DNA from: Balneolia bacterium
GTDB lineage: Bacteria > Bacteroidota > Rhodothermia > Balneolales > Cyclonatronaceae
DNA length: 20,809 nt
Assembly (NCBI GenBank): GCA_003567135.1
Contig: PXAI01000091.1
Coordinates: 1 to 20,809 of the forward strand
Reading direction: 5' to 3'
Shown here: in pieces, positions 7,331-15,405 of the stretch
How the letters are laid out: every line of letters starts with the position of its first letter
Numbering within the stretch: the first letter of the stretch is position 1
The notes under the pieces: model-generated
Database searches by the model: none
Told to the model about the DNA's origin: nothing
What the model saw: only the letters and a program-made list of their open reading frames with translations
Translations under genes and position numbers: made by a program

Positions 7331-8560
7331 TCAACCGGTTACGCTCTTGATTCTCTTTACTGCTTCCGTAATCATTTCCGGATTACGTGCATAGCAAAGG
7401 CGGAACCATCCGGGATTTTCGCTGTGAAAAACCTGTCCCGGCGCGATGTTCACTTTCCCCTCGTTGAGCAGTTTGTAGAAAAGTTCCATCTCCGATTCAA
7501 AACTTTTTTTGGCCAGCGCTTTTTTCAGATTTATCCACACAAAAAATCCGGCTTCGGCCTTTACGTGCGGGATTTCCGCGGAATCCATTTCTTTTGAAAC
7601 CACTTCCCACGCTTCCTTCAGCCTTTTTGAATTGGTTTCGTGAAAGGATTGCATCCACCCTTCATCTGAAATCATTTCCGACAGGATATGCTGGGTTGCC
7701 GTTGAAACGGGCGAAAAATAGCAGAGCTCTTTCACCGCGCTCAAAACACCGGGCCATTTGGTGCATAGCAAACCGGTTTTGAATCCCGACAGCGAAAAGT
7801 CTTTGGCAAAACCGTACACGATATGCAGCGGGACGTCCTTGTACTTTTCAACAAACGAGTTCATGGAAACGTATGTCGCATCTTCGTCAAAAACGGAGCG
7901 CGCGTACAGTTCATCGGAAATCACCTGGAGCTTCTGATCCGCCGCAAAACGCATCACATCCTCAAGCTCTTTTTTATCGGGTACGCGTCCGGTCGGGTTA
8001 TGGGGGGATGTGATCAGAATCGCGCGAATCTTAATTTCCCGCTTTCTGGCCTGCATAATCGAGTTTTGCAGCACTTCGGGCGTGATTCTGAAATCATCTT
8101 TCTCACTCAGATAAGCCGGCACCGGCTCAACCCCCGCTCTGGATTTCAGATCGTGATCAAATCCGGCATAATACGGAGCCGGGATGATGACACCTTCGCC
8201 CGGATCACAAATGGCGTGCATCAGAAAATCCACAATGGCGGAGCTGCCCGAGGCAATCGCGATATGCTCCGGGTCAATTTCAGCGCCGATCGTTTTTCCG
8301 AAAAAACCGGCGATCAGCTTTCTGAAGCGCTCATTTCCGTAAAGAACGTCATAATGCGTGTGCGATTCCGTGAAGTTCTGAACACGGTTCAGTTTGGGTT
8401 CGAGTACATCCCACATTAAGTGGTTTTCTGCGGTGCCCAGATTTACATATCCCCCCGGATTATTCTGTGGATGCCACGGATCGGCGGCACAGGCGAAGTG
8501 AGCCTTAACCAGCGGCTGGGTCTCACTGACCAGCTTCTGAGCTCGTTTGGATAGATTCAT
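7331..8560 (-). CDS. PLP-dependent class I/II aminotransferase, ACC-synthase-like
   Basis: The 409-residue fold-type I enzyme has the PLP Schiff-base lysine at 253 (FAKDFSLSGFKTG), the pyridine-binding Asp216 and Tyr219 (ISDELYARSVF), Asn188 (TSPHNPTGR) and a C-terminal substrate Arg in GWFRLCYA. Several blocks are closer to 1-aminocyclopropane-1-carboxylate synthases than to ordinary aspartate aminotransferases: LGTAENHL (41-48), YGNERFRKLIAGFF (74-87), APYYAGFDHDLKSRAGV (128-144) and DELYARSVF. Glu45 matches the Glu of ACC synthase, but by hand alignment the ACC-synthase Tyr85 position is Leu here with a Tyr next to it. It may therefore be an aminotransferase rather than a lyase. It follows the SDR gene by four bases, so the two are probably co-expressed. 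Confidence 0.85.
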   Translation of the reverse strand: MNLSKRAQKLVSETQPLVKAHFACAADPWHPQNNPGGYVNLGTAENHLMWDVLEPKLNRVQNFTESHTHYDVLYGNERFRKLIAGFFGKTIGAEIDPEHIAIASGSSAIVDFLMHAICDPGEGVIIPAPYYAGFDHDLKSRAGVEPVPAYLSEKDDFRITPEVLQNSIMQARKREIKIRAILITSPHNPTGRVPDKKELEDVMRFAADQKLQVISDELYARSVFDEDATYVSMNSFVEKYKDVPLHIVYGFAKDFSLSGFKTGLLCTKWPGVLSAVKELCYFSPVSTATQHILSEMISDEGWMQSFHETNSKRLKEAWEVVSKEMDSAEIPHVKAEAGFFVWINLKKALAKKSFESEMELFYKLLNEGKVNIAPGQVFHSENPGWFRLCYARNPEMITEAVKRIKSVTG

Positions 8561-8564
8561 AGAT

Positions 8565-9323
8565 TTATTTTTGGAGTAACCCCGGATTTGAGCCGAGTCC
8601 GAATGACGCGTCTAATATGGAACCGCGAAGTACGCGCGCTTCATTCCTGCAAAGATAAAGTGAAATCCGGGCAATTTCTTCCGGATCAATCAATCTGCCG
8701 CCGGGCAGCTTTTTTTCGAGCTCTTTCCGGGCGGCTTCGTCCAGTTTGGAGAGTGTGGACGCCTCGAACATCGGCGTTTCTGTGGCGCCGGGGCAAACCG
8801 CGAAAACATCAATTTCATCATGGGATAATTCTGCAGCAAGCTGGCGCGTAAGAAATGTGAGCGCGGCTTTGCTCATTCCGTCAGACAGACTGAATCCCGG
8901 AAACTGGGTAATACCTCCTCCAACCGAAGCGATGTTGATGATCTTCCCGAAATTCCGCTTTTTCATTCCCGGCAAAACCGCGCGGATCATCCAGAGCGGA
9001 GCGACGGAATTCACCTTCATCATCATCATATCCTGCTCAAGCACATCCTCCGTGATTTTCGCCACGGTGGCGCTGCCGAGCCCGGCGTTGTTAATCAGAA
9101 TATCGACATCCCCCAGCACGCCTCTCAGATTCTCCAGGCTTTCCCGGTCGGAAGCATCCCAGTAGTGCGCCGTGATGTTATCCGAATTGAGCTTTTCAGC
9201 TTCGGATTTATTGCTGCGGTAGGTGAAATGGACATCAAAGTTTTCATCTGCAAACAGATGTACCACCGCCCGGCCGATACCGCCGGAGCCACCGGTAATA
9301 AAAACCTTTTTGCCCCTTCCCAT
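8565..9323 (-). CDS. SDR-family protein lacking the catalytic tyrosine
   Basis: This 252-residue short-chain dehydrogenase/reductase has the Rossmann glycine motif TGGSGGIG (10-17), NNAG (78-81), the active-site Ser133 in INIASVGGG, Lys152, and the PG-x-T motif (CPGATETPMF). The usual Y-x-x-x-K reads D-G-M-S-K here, so residue 148 is Asp (codon GAC) instead of Tyr (TAC or TAT). The usual Tyr proton donor is absent, so normal reductase chemistry is doubtful. The protein may bind NAD(P) or act on another reaction. The C-terminus (GSILDASFG) is typical of the FabG-like branch. It sits 17 bases after the pyrophosphatase gene and four before the aminotransferase gene. Confidence 0.88.
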   Translation of the reverse strand: MGRGKKVFITGGSGGIGRAVVHLFADENFDVHFTYRSNKSEAEKLNSDNITAHYWDASDRESLENLRGVLGDVDILINNAGLGSATVAKITEDVLEQDMMMMKVNSVAPLWMIRAVLPGMKKRNFGKIINIASVGGGITQFPGFSLSDGMSKAALTFLTRQLAAELSHDEIDVFAVCPGATETPMFEASTLSKLDEAARKELEKKLPGGRLIDPEEIARISLYLCRNEARVLRGSILDASFGLGSNPGLLQK

Positions 9324-9340
9324 TCCCTTATTGGTTACGT

Positions 9341-10033
9341 TTACTCTTCGAAACGAAGCAGTGATGTGAGAACGCTCTTAATATCTCCGAAACGGTTGAA
9401 ATAATCCTGCTGACTTCTGCGAATAACTTCCTGAGCCTCAGCCTGATCGTACGTGTGCGTAATTTTACAGCGCGATCCGCTGATGTCGCCCGGGATATCC
9501 TTATACGTAAGGAAGTAATGGCGCAGACGCTCCACGGTCAGTTCAGGAAGCTCATGAATACTCTTGTATTTCCCGTAAACCAGGTCGCCTTTCATAACGG
9601 CGATAATTTTATCATCGGCTTCTTTTCCGTCGATCATTCTGAATCCCCCGACCGGAATACACTGCATGAGCAGGTTACCGTGGGAAATTGATTTTTCAGA
9701 AAGTACACAAATATCAAGCGGGTCGCCGTCACCAATAATGTCGAGCATTCCGGTTTTGGAAGCCGAAAACTCAGCTGTTTTCTCACCGCAAAATGTCTGT
9801 GGCAAAAAGCCGTAAAGTGCGGGACAAACGTTTGAGTAACGCTGCGGACGGTCGACCTTCAAAAATCCGGTTTCTTTGTCCAGTTCGTATTTAACTGTGT
9901 CGCTGGGAACAATTTCAATGTAAGCGGTAGCGACCAGAGGTGCCAGGTCGCCGATTGGCACACCGTGCCATGGATGTGATTTAAGTAAAAGCCCGAGCAG
10001 TTTCCATAAACGATCGGATGATTCTAAACTCAT
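9341..10033 (-). CDS. ppa: Inorganic pyrophosphatase (family I)
   Basis: The 230-residue enzyme hydrolyses pyrophosphate to two phosphates and so pulls biosynthetic reactions forward. The family I signature GDGDPLDICVL gives the metal-binding Asp102, Asp104 and Asp107. Upstream blocks also fit: KYELDKETGFLKVDR (48-62) and NVCPALYGFLPQT (68-80). The protein is longer than the 175-residue E. coli enzyme, with an N-terminal addition of about 40 residues containing HPWHGVPIG. This resembles the longer Bacteroidota and eukaryotic-type versions. It lies 82 bases after the bshC stop and is the first gene of a pyrophosphatase-SDR-aminotransferase group. Confidence 0.93.
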   Translation of the reverse strand: MSLESSDRLWKLLGLLLKSHPWHGVPIGDLAPLVATAYIEIVPSDTVKYELDKETGFLKVDRPQRYSNVCPALYGFLPQTFCGEKTAEFSASKTGMLDIIGDGDPLDICVLSEKSISHGNLLMQCIPVGGFRMIDGKEADDKIIAVMKGDLVYGKYKSIHELPELTVERLRHYFLTYKDIPGDISGSRCKITHTYDQAEAQEVIRRSQQDYFNRFGDIKSVLTSLLRFEE

Positions 10034-10115
10034 AACAATAAACAGGGTTGATTAATAATAGCTGGCTTAATTTAACGGTTTTTGGCGCTTAAGGCGAATT
10101 ATCCTGTGTTAAATT

Positions 10116-11744
10116 TCAGAGCGACACAAGTTGATGTGTATAATAAACTTCAAAGCTTTTTTTGCCCGTTTCCTCAGCAAGACTGCGGATTAATTCCGGG
10201 CCATATTTATTTAAATAGTAAATCCATCCAAAAAATCTTTCCTGGGGATTTCCTTCAGGAAACAGATTTGCCGCAATTTTTGAAATGCGCTGAAGCTGCA
10301 CTTTTTCATTCTGTTTCAGACTGCGCTGATGCTTTTGTTCAAGCTTATCCACTTCTTTCCCGATCCGGCTTGATGCACTTTTGATGGCGCCTTTCAGCGA
10401 AGCGTCCTGATCTACAAGAAACTGAAGTTTTCCATCCAGCAGGGTTTCCATTTCGCTTTTCAAATCACGAAAAACATCCCGGGAATCTGAGTCGGACTGT
10501 TGCTCCATAAATTCTGATTCCAGATCCTCGATGCGCTTGCTGTAATCCGGATATTGAAATGGAAGATCATGAATGATGCGCCCGATGGGCGGTTCGATGA
10601 GCGACATGCTGAGGCGGGGCATCAGAACGGGAAACAGAACTTCGAAATGCTCAAATAGCGGCTTCAGCTGAGCGTGATAGGCGATTTCTGCCGGTCCGCC
10701 GAGATAAACGAGATTGGGGAGCATCGCCTGCTGTAAAACGGGACGCAGAAAAACGTTGGGAGAAAATTTAGAAGGATCTTTTTCGGCCAGATTCTGAAGT
10801 TCCTGATTCGTAAAGACCTTTCCAGAGTCATTGGACCACTTTTCGTTTTCGCGATTAAGCTTGACTCTTCCCTTTTTCTCATCGTGCAGAAATAGCTGGC
10901 TTGAAACAGGCATCGCCTGCTGATGGTACACTTCGGCAAGTTTATCTGACTGACTTCGAATTACGTTTTCAATCTGATCCGCATCTGAAACAGCTTTCCT
11001 GAAAATTCCCGAATACGTTTTTTTTATCGCAGGATGATTGCTCCCTGCCAGAATCAGCCCGTGTTCCTCAAATAAGGCGAGCATCAGCCCGGCAAACGCG
11101 GCAGCATAGGTTTTTCCCGGCTGATAATGTTTTTCGAGCAACTGACGGACATCCCCCGAAAAATCTGTCTCCGGCATGATGGAGAAGAGCTTTTCCAGAC
11201 TTTCTGCAATTCCCGCATGAAGCTCAGCAGCGGCCGAGGCGTGCGGTGGGATGTGATCAAAATCCACGCCGATTTTTTCTGAGGATTTTCCGGCCGGAAT
11301 ATTTACGGAACTGATTTCATCCAGATCGTGATCTTCATCAGCAATCCAGAAAACGGGAATAACCGGCTTACCCGTTTCCTGCTCCAGTTTTAGCGCGAGG
11401 TCAATTACCGAGAGTGCCTTATATAAAATGTATCCTGGACCGCCAAATATGGTCGTCTGCTGTCCAGTTGTTACGGTGATGCTCTCCTTTTTCCGCAGCC
11501 GGTTGATCTGGGATTTGGCTTTTTCACCGGCACCATATTTTTGATTGAAATCAAGAAGCAGTTCGGCGAGTTTTTCACGATCTCCTTTAAAGTTTAGCGC
11601 AGCGGCTTTTTCGGCGAGGGATTTGGCGTCGGTGGGAAACGTATCCAGAAAGAGTTTCAGTTTTCCATCGCCTTTGATGAAGTCCCGAAATAATGTAGTT
11701 GTTTGGAGCTGATCGTAGGAAACGGAATTCAGTTTCAAACTCAC
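10116..11744 (-). CDS. bshC: Bacillithiol synthase BshC
   Basis: The 542-residue protein is the putative cysteine-adding enzyme that completes bacillithiol (cysteinyl-glucosaminyl-malate), the low-molecular-weight thiol of Bacillota and many Bacteroidota. Family marks are TGQQTTIFGGPGYILYKA (93-110), VFWIADEDHDLDE (131-143), a coiled-coil stretch near 465-490 (DKLEQKHQRSLKQNEKVQL), and NLFPEGNPQERFF toward the end. The normal length is about 540 residues. The start is GTG at 11744, overlapping the stop of the upstream DUF151 gene as GTGA, so translation is probably coupled. bshA and bshB, which make the glucosaminyl-malate precursor, are not in this window. Confidence 0.93.
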   Translation of the reverse strand: MSLKLNSVSYDQLQTTTLFRDFIKGDGKLKLFLDTFPTDAKSLAEKAAALNFKGDREKLAELLLDFNQKYGAGEKAKSQINRLRKKESITVTTGQQTTIFGGPGYILYKALSVIDLALKLEQETGKPVIPVFWIADEDHDLDEISSVNIPAGKSSEKIGVDFDHIPPHASAAAELHAGIAESLEKLFSIMPETDFSGDVRQLLEKHYQPGKTYAAAFAGLMLALFEEHGLILAGSNHPAIKKTYSGIFRKAVSDADQIENVIRSQSDKLAEVYHQQAMPVSSQLFLHDEKKGRVKLNRENEKWSNDSGKVFTNQELQNLAEKDPSKFSPNVFLRPVLQQAMLPNLVYLGGPAEIAYHAQLKPLFEHFEVLFPVLMPRLSMSLIEPPIGRIIHDLPFQYPDYSKRIEDLESEFMEQQSDSDSRDVFRDLKSEMETLLDGKLQFLVDQDASLKGAIKSASSRIGKEVDKLEQKHQRSLKQNEKVQLQRISKIAANLFPEGNPQERFFGWIYYLNKYGPELIRSLAEETGKKSFEVYYTHQLVSL

Positions 11745-12346
11745 TCCTTTAGCTGGTTGATCTCATCACGAATTTTAGCGGCTTTTTCGTAATCCTCCTG
11801 CGCAATGGCGGTCTGGAGCTTTTTCTCGAGCGCCTGAAGTTTGTCATCCGGAGTGGATGATTTTGGCTTCGGCTGCGCTTTTGGCGCTGTTGACTGCACA
11901 GGGCTGGCCGATTCCGCCTGCTCGCTTTCACCTTTATTTTCGGATACAATTCCGGCTTCGTTCAGCACTTCTCTGGAAACAAAAATCGGTGCGTTAAAAC
12001 GGATTGCGAGGGCAATGGCGTCGCTTGGGCGCGCATCCTGCTCAACCTGACTGCCATTAAAATCGTAAACAACCTGTGCGAAAAACGTGCCTTCTTTAAG
12101 CGCATTAATATGGATGTGCTTCACAAACGTATCAAAACTCTGGATGACGTTTCGCAGCAGATCGTGCGTCATCGGCCGGGGCGGCTTGATGTGCTCAAGT
12201 TCCAGTGCGATGGCCTGCGCTTCAAATGTACCTATAATAATGGGCAGTCTCCTGTTGCCATCTTCCTCGTTGAGAATAAGGGCGTAAGCTCCGCCGCTGC
12301 TGGGACTCGTTGACAGCCCCAAAATTTCCATTTGAATTTTATCCAC
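11741..12346 (-). CDS. Bifunctional nuclease family (DUF151) protein with a C-terminal UVR motif
   Basis: Residues about 1-140 of this 201-residue protein match the bifunctional nuclease (DUF151) family: VLGLS-type start, GGAYALILNEEDGNRRLPIIIG, EAQAIALELE, then RPMTHDLL and DARPSDAIALAIR. After a Pro/Ser-rich linker, residues about 167-201 form a UvrB/UvrC (UVR) helical hairpin (LEKKLQTAIAQEDYEKAAKIRDEI). This pairing with UVR is common in Bacteroidota and Balneolota; the true cellular role is uncertain. The start codon read here is GTG at 12346; an in-frame ATG five codons on (12331) is also plausible. It is the first gene of the transcript with bshC. Confidence 0.87.
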   Translation of the reverse strand: MDKIQMEILGLSTSPSSGGAYALILNEEDGNRRLPIIIGTFEAQAIALELEHIKPPRPMTHDLLRNVIQSFDTFVKHIHINALKEGTFFAQVVYDFNGSQVEQDARPSDAIALAIRFNAPIFVSREVLNEAGIVSENKGESEQAESASPVQSTAPKAQPKPKSSTPDDKLQALEKKLQTAIAQEDYEKAAKIRDEINQLKE

Positions 12347-12377
12347 GTCAAAAATCTGTTTTAAGTTTAGCCGGATA

Positions 12378-12408
12378 CAAATTTACTAAAAATACCAGAC
12401 CTACTAAA
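12378..12408 (-). promoter_or_regulatory. Bacteroidota-type promoter for the DUF151/UVR-bshC transcript
   Basis: On the minus strand, TAAATTTG (complement of 12378-12385) is a perfect TAnnTTTG -7 box. TTTA (complement of 12405-12408) lies 19 bases upstream, one mismatch from the -33 TTTG, and the spacing is ideal. Transcription should start close to 12371, giving a leader of about 25 bases before the GTG at 12346, or about 40 before the ATG at 12331. Confidence 0.45.
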
Positions 12409-12625
12409 CATTAATCCTGCCTTACTGATTCCATTCTTTCAGAAATTGATTTTTCAGGCGCTGTCTTTTGAATCCTGTATGAATTGAAATCAAAATTCAA
12501 TCCGTTTCATACGCTCATAACTAACATTGCCGGTCGGTTTTTTACAGGTTTTCAGCTTAAAAATCCACCATATCAGATGGCTTCCCTTTGCCTTATCAGG
12601 AATGAATATAAAGTTGATGATTTAA
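12409..12625. other. Divergent intergenic region between the bshC and nuo transcripts
   Basis: About 350 bases separate the DUF151 start from nuoA, and no gene is visible in either strand. Apart from the two promoter candidates, I see one inverted repeat, ATTGAA (12483-12488) and TTCAAT (12496-12501) with a seven-base spacer, in an A/T-rich stretch. It could be an operator or a cruciform. No terminator or known riboswitch is recognisable. Confidence 0.4.
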
Positions 12626-12658
12626 ATTGATATTTGCCCTTTTTGGGGTTAACTTTTG
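12626..12658 (+). promoter_or_regulatory. Weak candidate promoter for the nuo operon
   Basis: AACTTTTG at 12651-12658 is one mismatch from TAnnTTTG. ATTG at 12626-12629 is 21 bases upstream and resembles the -33 TTTG. Transcription would start near 12665, about 33 bases before the nuoA ATG. The fit is loose and other start sites in this A/T-rich stretch are possible. Confidence 0.25.
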
Positions 12659-12697
12659 CCCTTCTAAGAGTATTTCGTAATTATTGCAGTTAACATA

Positions 12698-13066
12698 ATG
12701 CTTGAACAATATTTACCCATCCTGGTTCTTATCGGGATTGCGGCCGGGCTGGCTGTCGTATTGATGATTCTTTCACGTATAATGGGTCCGCACAGGCCTA
12801 ATGCGCACAAACTCCAGCCATATGAAAGCGGGATGGATCCCATCAGTGATGCGCGCGACCGCTACTCTGTCAGTTTTTACATGGTGGCCATGGAGTTCAT
12901 CGTGTTCGACCTTGAAATTGTGTTTATTTACCCCTGGGCCGTTCGCTATCAGGAGCTCGGCTTCGGAACGTTTTGGGCTGTTATGGTATTTTTAACCATA
13001 CTAACTCTCGGGCTTGTTTACACGCTCAAAAAAGAGTCCAAGAGCTTCGAAATTTCAAAATCCTGA
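12698..13066 (+). CDS. nuoA: NADH-quinone oxidoreductase subunit A
   Basis: This 122-residue membrane subunit of complex I has three hydrophobic helices (about 7-29, 61-80 and 90-110). The family hallmark PYESGMDPISDARDRYSVSFYM lies in the first loop, with Asp71 and Glu73 in EFIVFDLEIVF corresponding to the conserved acidic pair in the second helix. NuoA helps join the membrane arm to the quinone site. It is the first gene of the nuo transcript, 27 bases before nuoB. Confidence 0.95.
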   Translation: MLEQYLPILVLIGIAAGLAVVLMILSRIMGPHRPNAHKLQPYESGMDPISDARDRYSVSFYMVAMEFIVFDLEIVFIYPWAVRYQELGFGTFWAVMVFLTILTLGLVYTLKKESKSFEISKS

Positions 13067-13093
13067 TCAATTACTTAACGACAACCACATTTT

Positions 13094-13579
13094 ATGAGTC
13101 TCGAGAAATCTGTAGAATCGCAGGGCTTTCTTACCACTACCGTTGATTCCCTCACCAACTGGGCAAGGGCTAACGCAGCCTGGCCAATGCCAATGGGCCT
13201 TGCGTGCTGCGCTATTGAAATGATGGCTTTTGCCGGCCCCAAATACGACGCTGCCCGTTTTGGCTCTGAAGTAATGCGCTTCACCCCGCGCCAAAGCGAC
13301 GTAATGATTGTAGCCGGATGGTGTACTTACAAGATGTCGCACGCTATTCGCAGAATCTGGGATCAGATGCCCGATCCGAAATGGTGTATCGCCATGGGTG
13401 CCTGCGCCTCAACCGGAGGAATGCACCGCTGTTACGGAGTTGTACAGGGTGTGGATAATTTCATCCCGGTAGATGTGTACGTTTCAGGATGCCCACCGCG
13501 TCCCGATGCCCTGCTGAACGCGCTGATGCAGATCCAGGAAAAAATTAAAACCGAACACTCCACACTCCTCGATACCTGA
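13094..13579 (+). CDS. nuoB: NADH-quinone oxidoreductase subunit B (cluster N2)
   Basis: The 161-residue subunit carries the terminal [4Fe-4S] cluster N2 that passes electrons to quinone. All four ligands are present: the tandem Cys38-Cys39 (GLACCAIEMM), Cys104 (MGACASTGG) and Cys133 (SGCPP). Three further cysteines (77, 98 and 113) are not cluster ligands. WCTYKM stands where many homologues have VTNKM. The next gene, nuoC, starts seven bases downstream. Confidence 0.95.
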   Translation: MSLEKSVESQGFLTTTVDSLTNWARANAAWPMPMGLACCAIEMMAFAGPKYDAARFGSEVMRFTPRQSDVMIVAGWCTYKMSHAIRRIWDQMPDPKWCIAMGACASTGGMHRCYGVVQGVDNFIPVDVYVSGCPPRPDALLNALMQIQEKIKTEHSTLLDT

Positions 13580-13586
13580 GCCGAAT

Positions 13587-14093
13587 ATGGATCGCAAAGA
13601 AAAATTAGCCAACGTCGTTAAAGCAATCGAAGAGAAGTTCGGCGATAAAGTACTTGAATCAGGCGGATATGCCGGTGATACGCTTATCACTGTAGATAAA
13701 TCTGTGATTCACGATGTGTGCAGCTTTCTGAAAGAATCGCATCACTTCGATTATCTCGTAGATCTTTTTGGCACCGACCGCTTCACATCGGGCGACCGGT
13801 TTGAGGTGATTTACAATATCTTCAGCCTGAAGCACGCCATCCGGATTTTCATCAAAACCCGGATTCCTGAAGAAAATCCTGTTTTGCCTACAACTTCTGA
13901 TATTTGGGAAGCTGCAAATTGGAACGAGCGCGAAGTCTGGGATATGTTCGGCATCAAATTCGACGGCCATCCGGATCTTCGCCGTATGTTCATGCCTGAG
14001 GATTTCAAATATCATCCTCTACGTAAGGAATTTCCTCTGCTCGGTATCCCCGGCTCAATTCCGCTGCCAACCACGACTCCAAATACCGAATAG
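13587..14093 (+). CDS. nuoC: NADH-quinone oxidoreductase subunit C
   Basis: This 168-residue peripheral-arm subunit (30 kDa family) shows the signature NEREVWDMFGIKFDGHPDLR near 112-131, followed by HPLRKEFPL. NuoC packs against NuoD and NuoB and has no cofactor. It is a separate gene from nuoD, unlike the fused nuoCD of E. coli. The gap to nuoD is 20 bases. The short proline/threonine-rich tail after FPLLGIPG is typical of shorter homologues. Confidence 0.93.
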   Translation: MDRKEKLANVVKAIEEKFGDKVLESGGYAGDTLITVDKSVIHDVCSFLKESHHFDYLVDLFGTDRFTSGDRFEVIYNIFSLKHAIRIFIKTRIPEENPVLPTTSDIWEAANWNEREVWDMFGIKFDGHPDLRRMFMPEDFKYHPLRKEFPLLGIPGSIPLPTTTPNTE

Positions 14094-14113
14094 ACCGGAC
14101 GCAACGCACTATC

Positions 14114-15403
14114 ATGGAAAAATTCAGTTTTTTAGATAAAACAAAACCCACTTTTTTTAAGGAGCATCAAAACGCTCTTTATAAAAGTCTGGAAGACAAG
14201 CACACTACGATTGAGGAGCTTGAAGAGGATCCACTCGGAACGCGTATGATCCTGAATATGGGGCCTCAGCACCCTGCCACGCACGGCGTACTTCGTTTGC
14301 TGCTTGAACTGGATGGTGAGAAAATCACCAGAAATCGTCTGGATATCGGTTATCTGCACCGCGGAATTGAAAAAATCGCCGAGAACAAGACCTATCAGGA
14401 ATTCATGCCGTATACCGACCGCATGGATTACCTCTCTCCTTACTCAAACAACGTTGCCATGTGTATGGCCGTTGAAAAAATTGCCGACATTGAAGTTCCT
14501 GAGCGCGCGCAGTACATCAGAATGATCGGCTGTGAGCTGGCACGAATTTCATCCCACTTGCTTTTCATGGGCGCAACGGTTATGGATACCGGCGCAATCA
14601 GCGTATTTATCTGGACATTCCGCGAGCGTGAGCGTATCTACGATATTTTCGACAACTTTGGCGGTCACCGCTTCACCATTTCACACTCCCGAATTGGCGG
14701 CGTTCACAACGATCTGTCTCCGCTGTGTATTGATATGATCAAAAACTTCACCGAGACATTCCCGGCTGAAGTTGAAGGATGGAAAAAGCTGCTGAACAGA
14801 AACCGGATTTTCTACGATCGTAACAACGGCGTGGGAACCATCTCCCGCGAAGATGCGATCAAGATCGGACTTACCGGACCGAATATCCGTGCAACCGGTG
14901 TACCGCTCGATTTACGCAAAGTAAATCCTTACATGCAGTACGATAAAGTTGATTTCGAAGTGCCAACGCGTCTTGAAGGTGATAACTTCGCCCGCTACAT
15001 CTGCCGTATGGAAGAAATGCTTGAGAGTATCAAGATCATCAAGCAGTGTCTGGATAAGATGCCGAAAGGCCAGATCAGAACGGATGATGCGAAGAAAGCC
15101 TATCCTTCCAAGGATGAAGTTTATTATTCAATGGAAGGCATGATTCACGATTTTATGATGACCGATACCGGCGTTTGTCCGCCTGATGGTGTGGAGTGCT
15201 ACACCGCTATTGAGGCACCGAAAGGCGAACTTGGTTTCTACATCCAAAGCGACGGAACCGGACATCCCTGGAGAATGAAAATTAAATCACCATCATTTAC
15301 CAATCTTCAGGGACTGGAAAAAATTCTTGATGGAGAAATGATCGCCGACACGGTAGTAATTATCGGTGGTGTTGACCCTGTTATGGGAGAATCTGACAAA
15401 TAA
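14114..15403 (+). CDS. nuoD: NADH-quinone oxidoreductase subunit D (49 kDa)
   Basis: The 429-residue subunit forms the quinone-binding pocket with NuoB. GPQHPATHGVLRL (50-62) contains the conserved quinone-pocket His residues. Other family blocks are GYLHRGIEK, the MDYLSPYSNN segment, and the RIGGVHNDL region. The end (DPVMGESDK) fits the usual '...DPvmGe.DR' tail. The first 40 residues are an N-terminal extension relative to the core. nuoE starts three bases after the stop. Confidence 0.95.
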   Translation: MEKFSFLDKTKPTFFKEHQNALYKSLEDKHTTIEELEEDPLGTRMILNMGPQHPATHGVLRLLLELDGEKITRNRLDIGYLHRGIEKIAENKTYQEFMPYTDRMDYLSPYSNNVAMCMAVEKIADIEVPERAQYIRMIGCELARISSHLLFMGATVMDTGAISVFIWTFRERERIYDIFDNFGGHRFTISHSRIGGVHNDLSPLCIDMIKNFTETFPAEVEGWKKLLNRNRIFYDRNNGVGTISREDAIKIGLTGPNIRATGVPLDLRKVNPYMQYDKVDFEVPTRLEGDNFARYICRMEEMLESIKIIKQCLDKMPKGQIRTDDAKKAYPSKDEVYYSMEGMIHDFMMTDTGVCPPDGVECYTAIEAPKGELGFYIQSDGTGHPWRMKIKSPSFTNLQGLEKILDGEMIADTVVIIGGVDPVMGESDK

Positions 15404-15405
15404 TT

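Noticed and set aside
7823..8419. Plus-strand open frame of about 198 codons opposite the aminotransferase gene
   Set aside because: The minus-strand frame has clear PLP motifs; the plus frame has none.
13094..13579. Extra cysteines in NuoB (77, 98, 113) as a possible second cluster
   Set aside because: Their spacing matches no known cluster motif, and the four N2 ligands are all accounted for.
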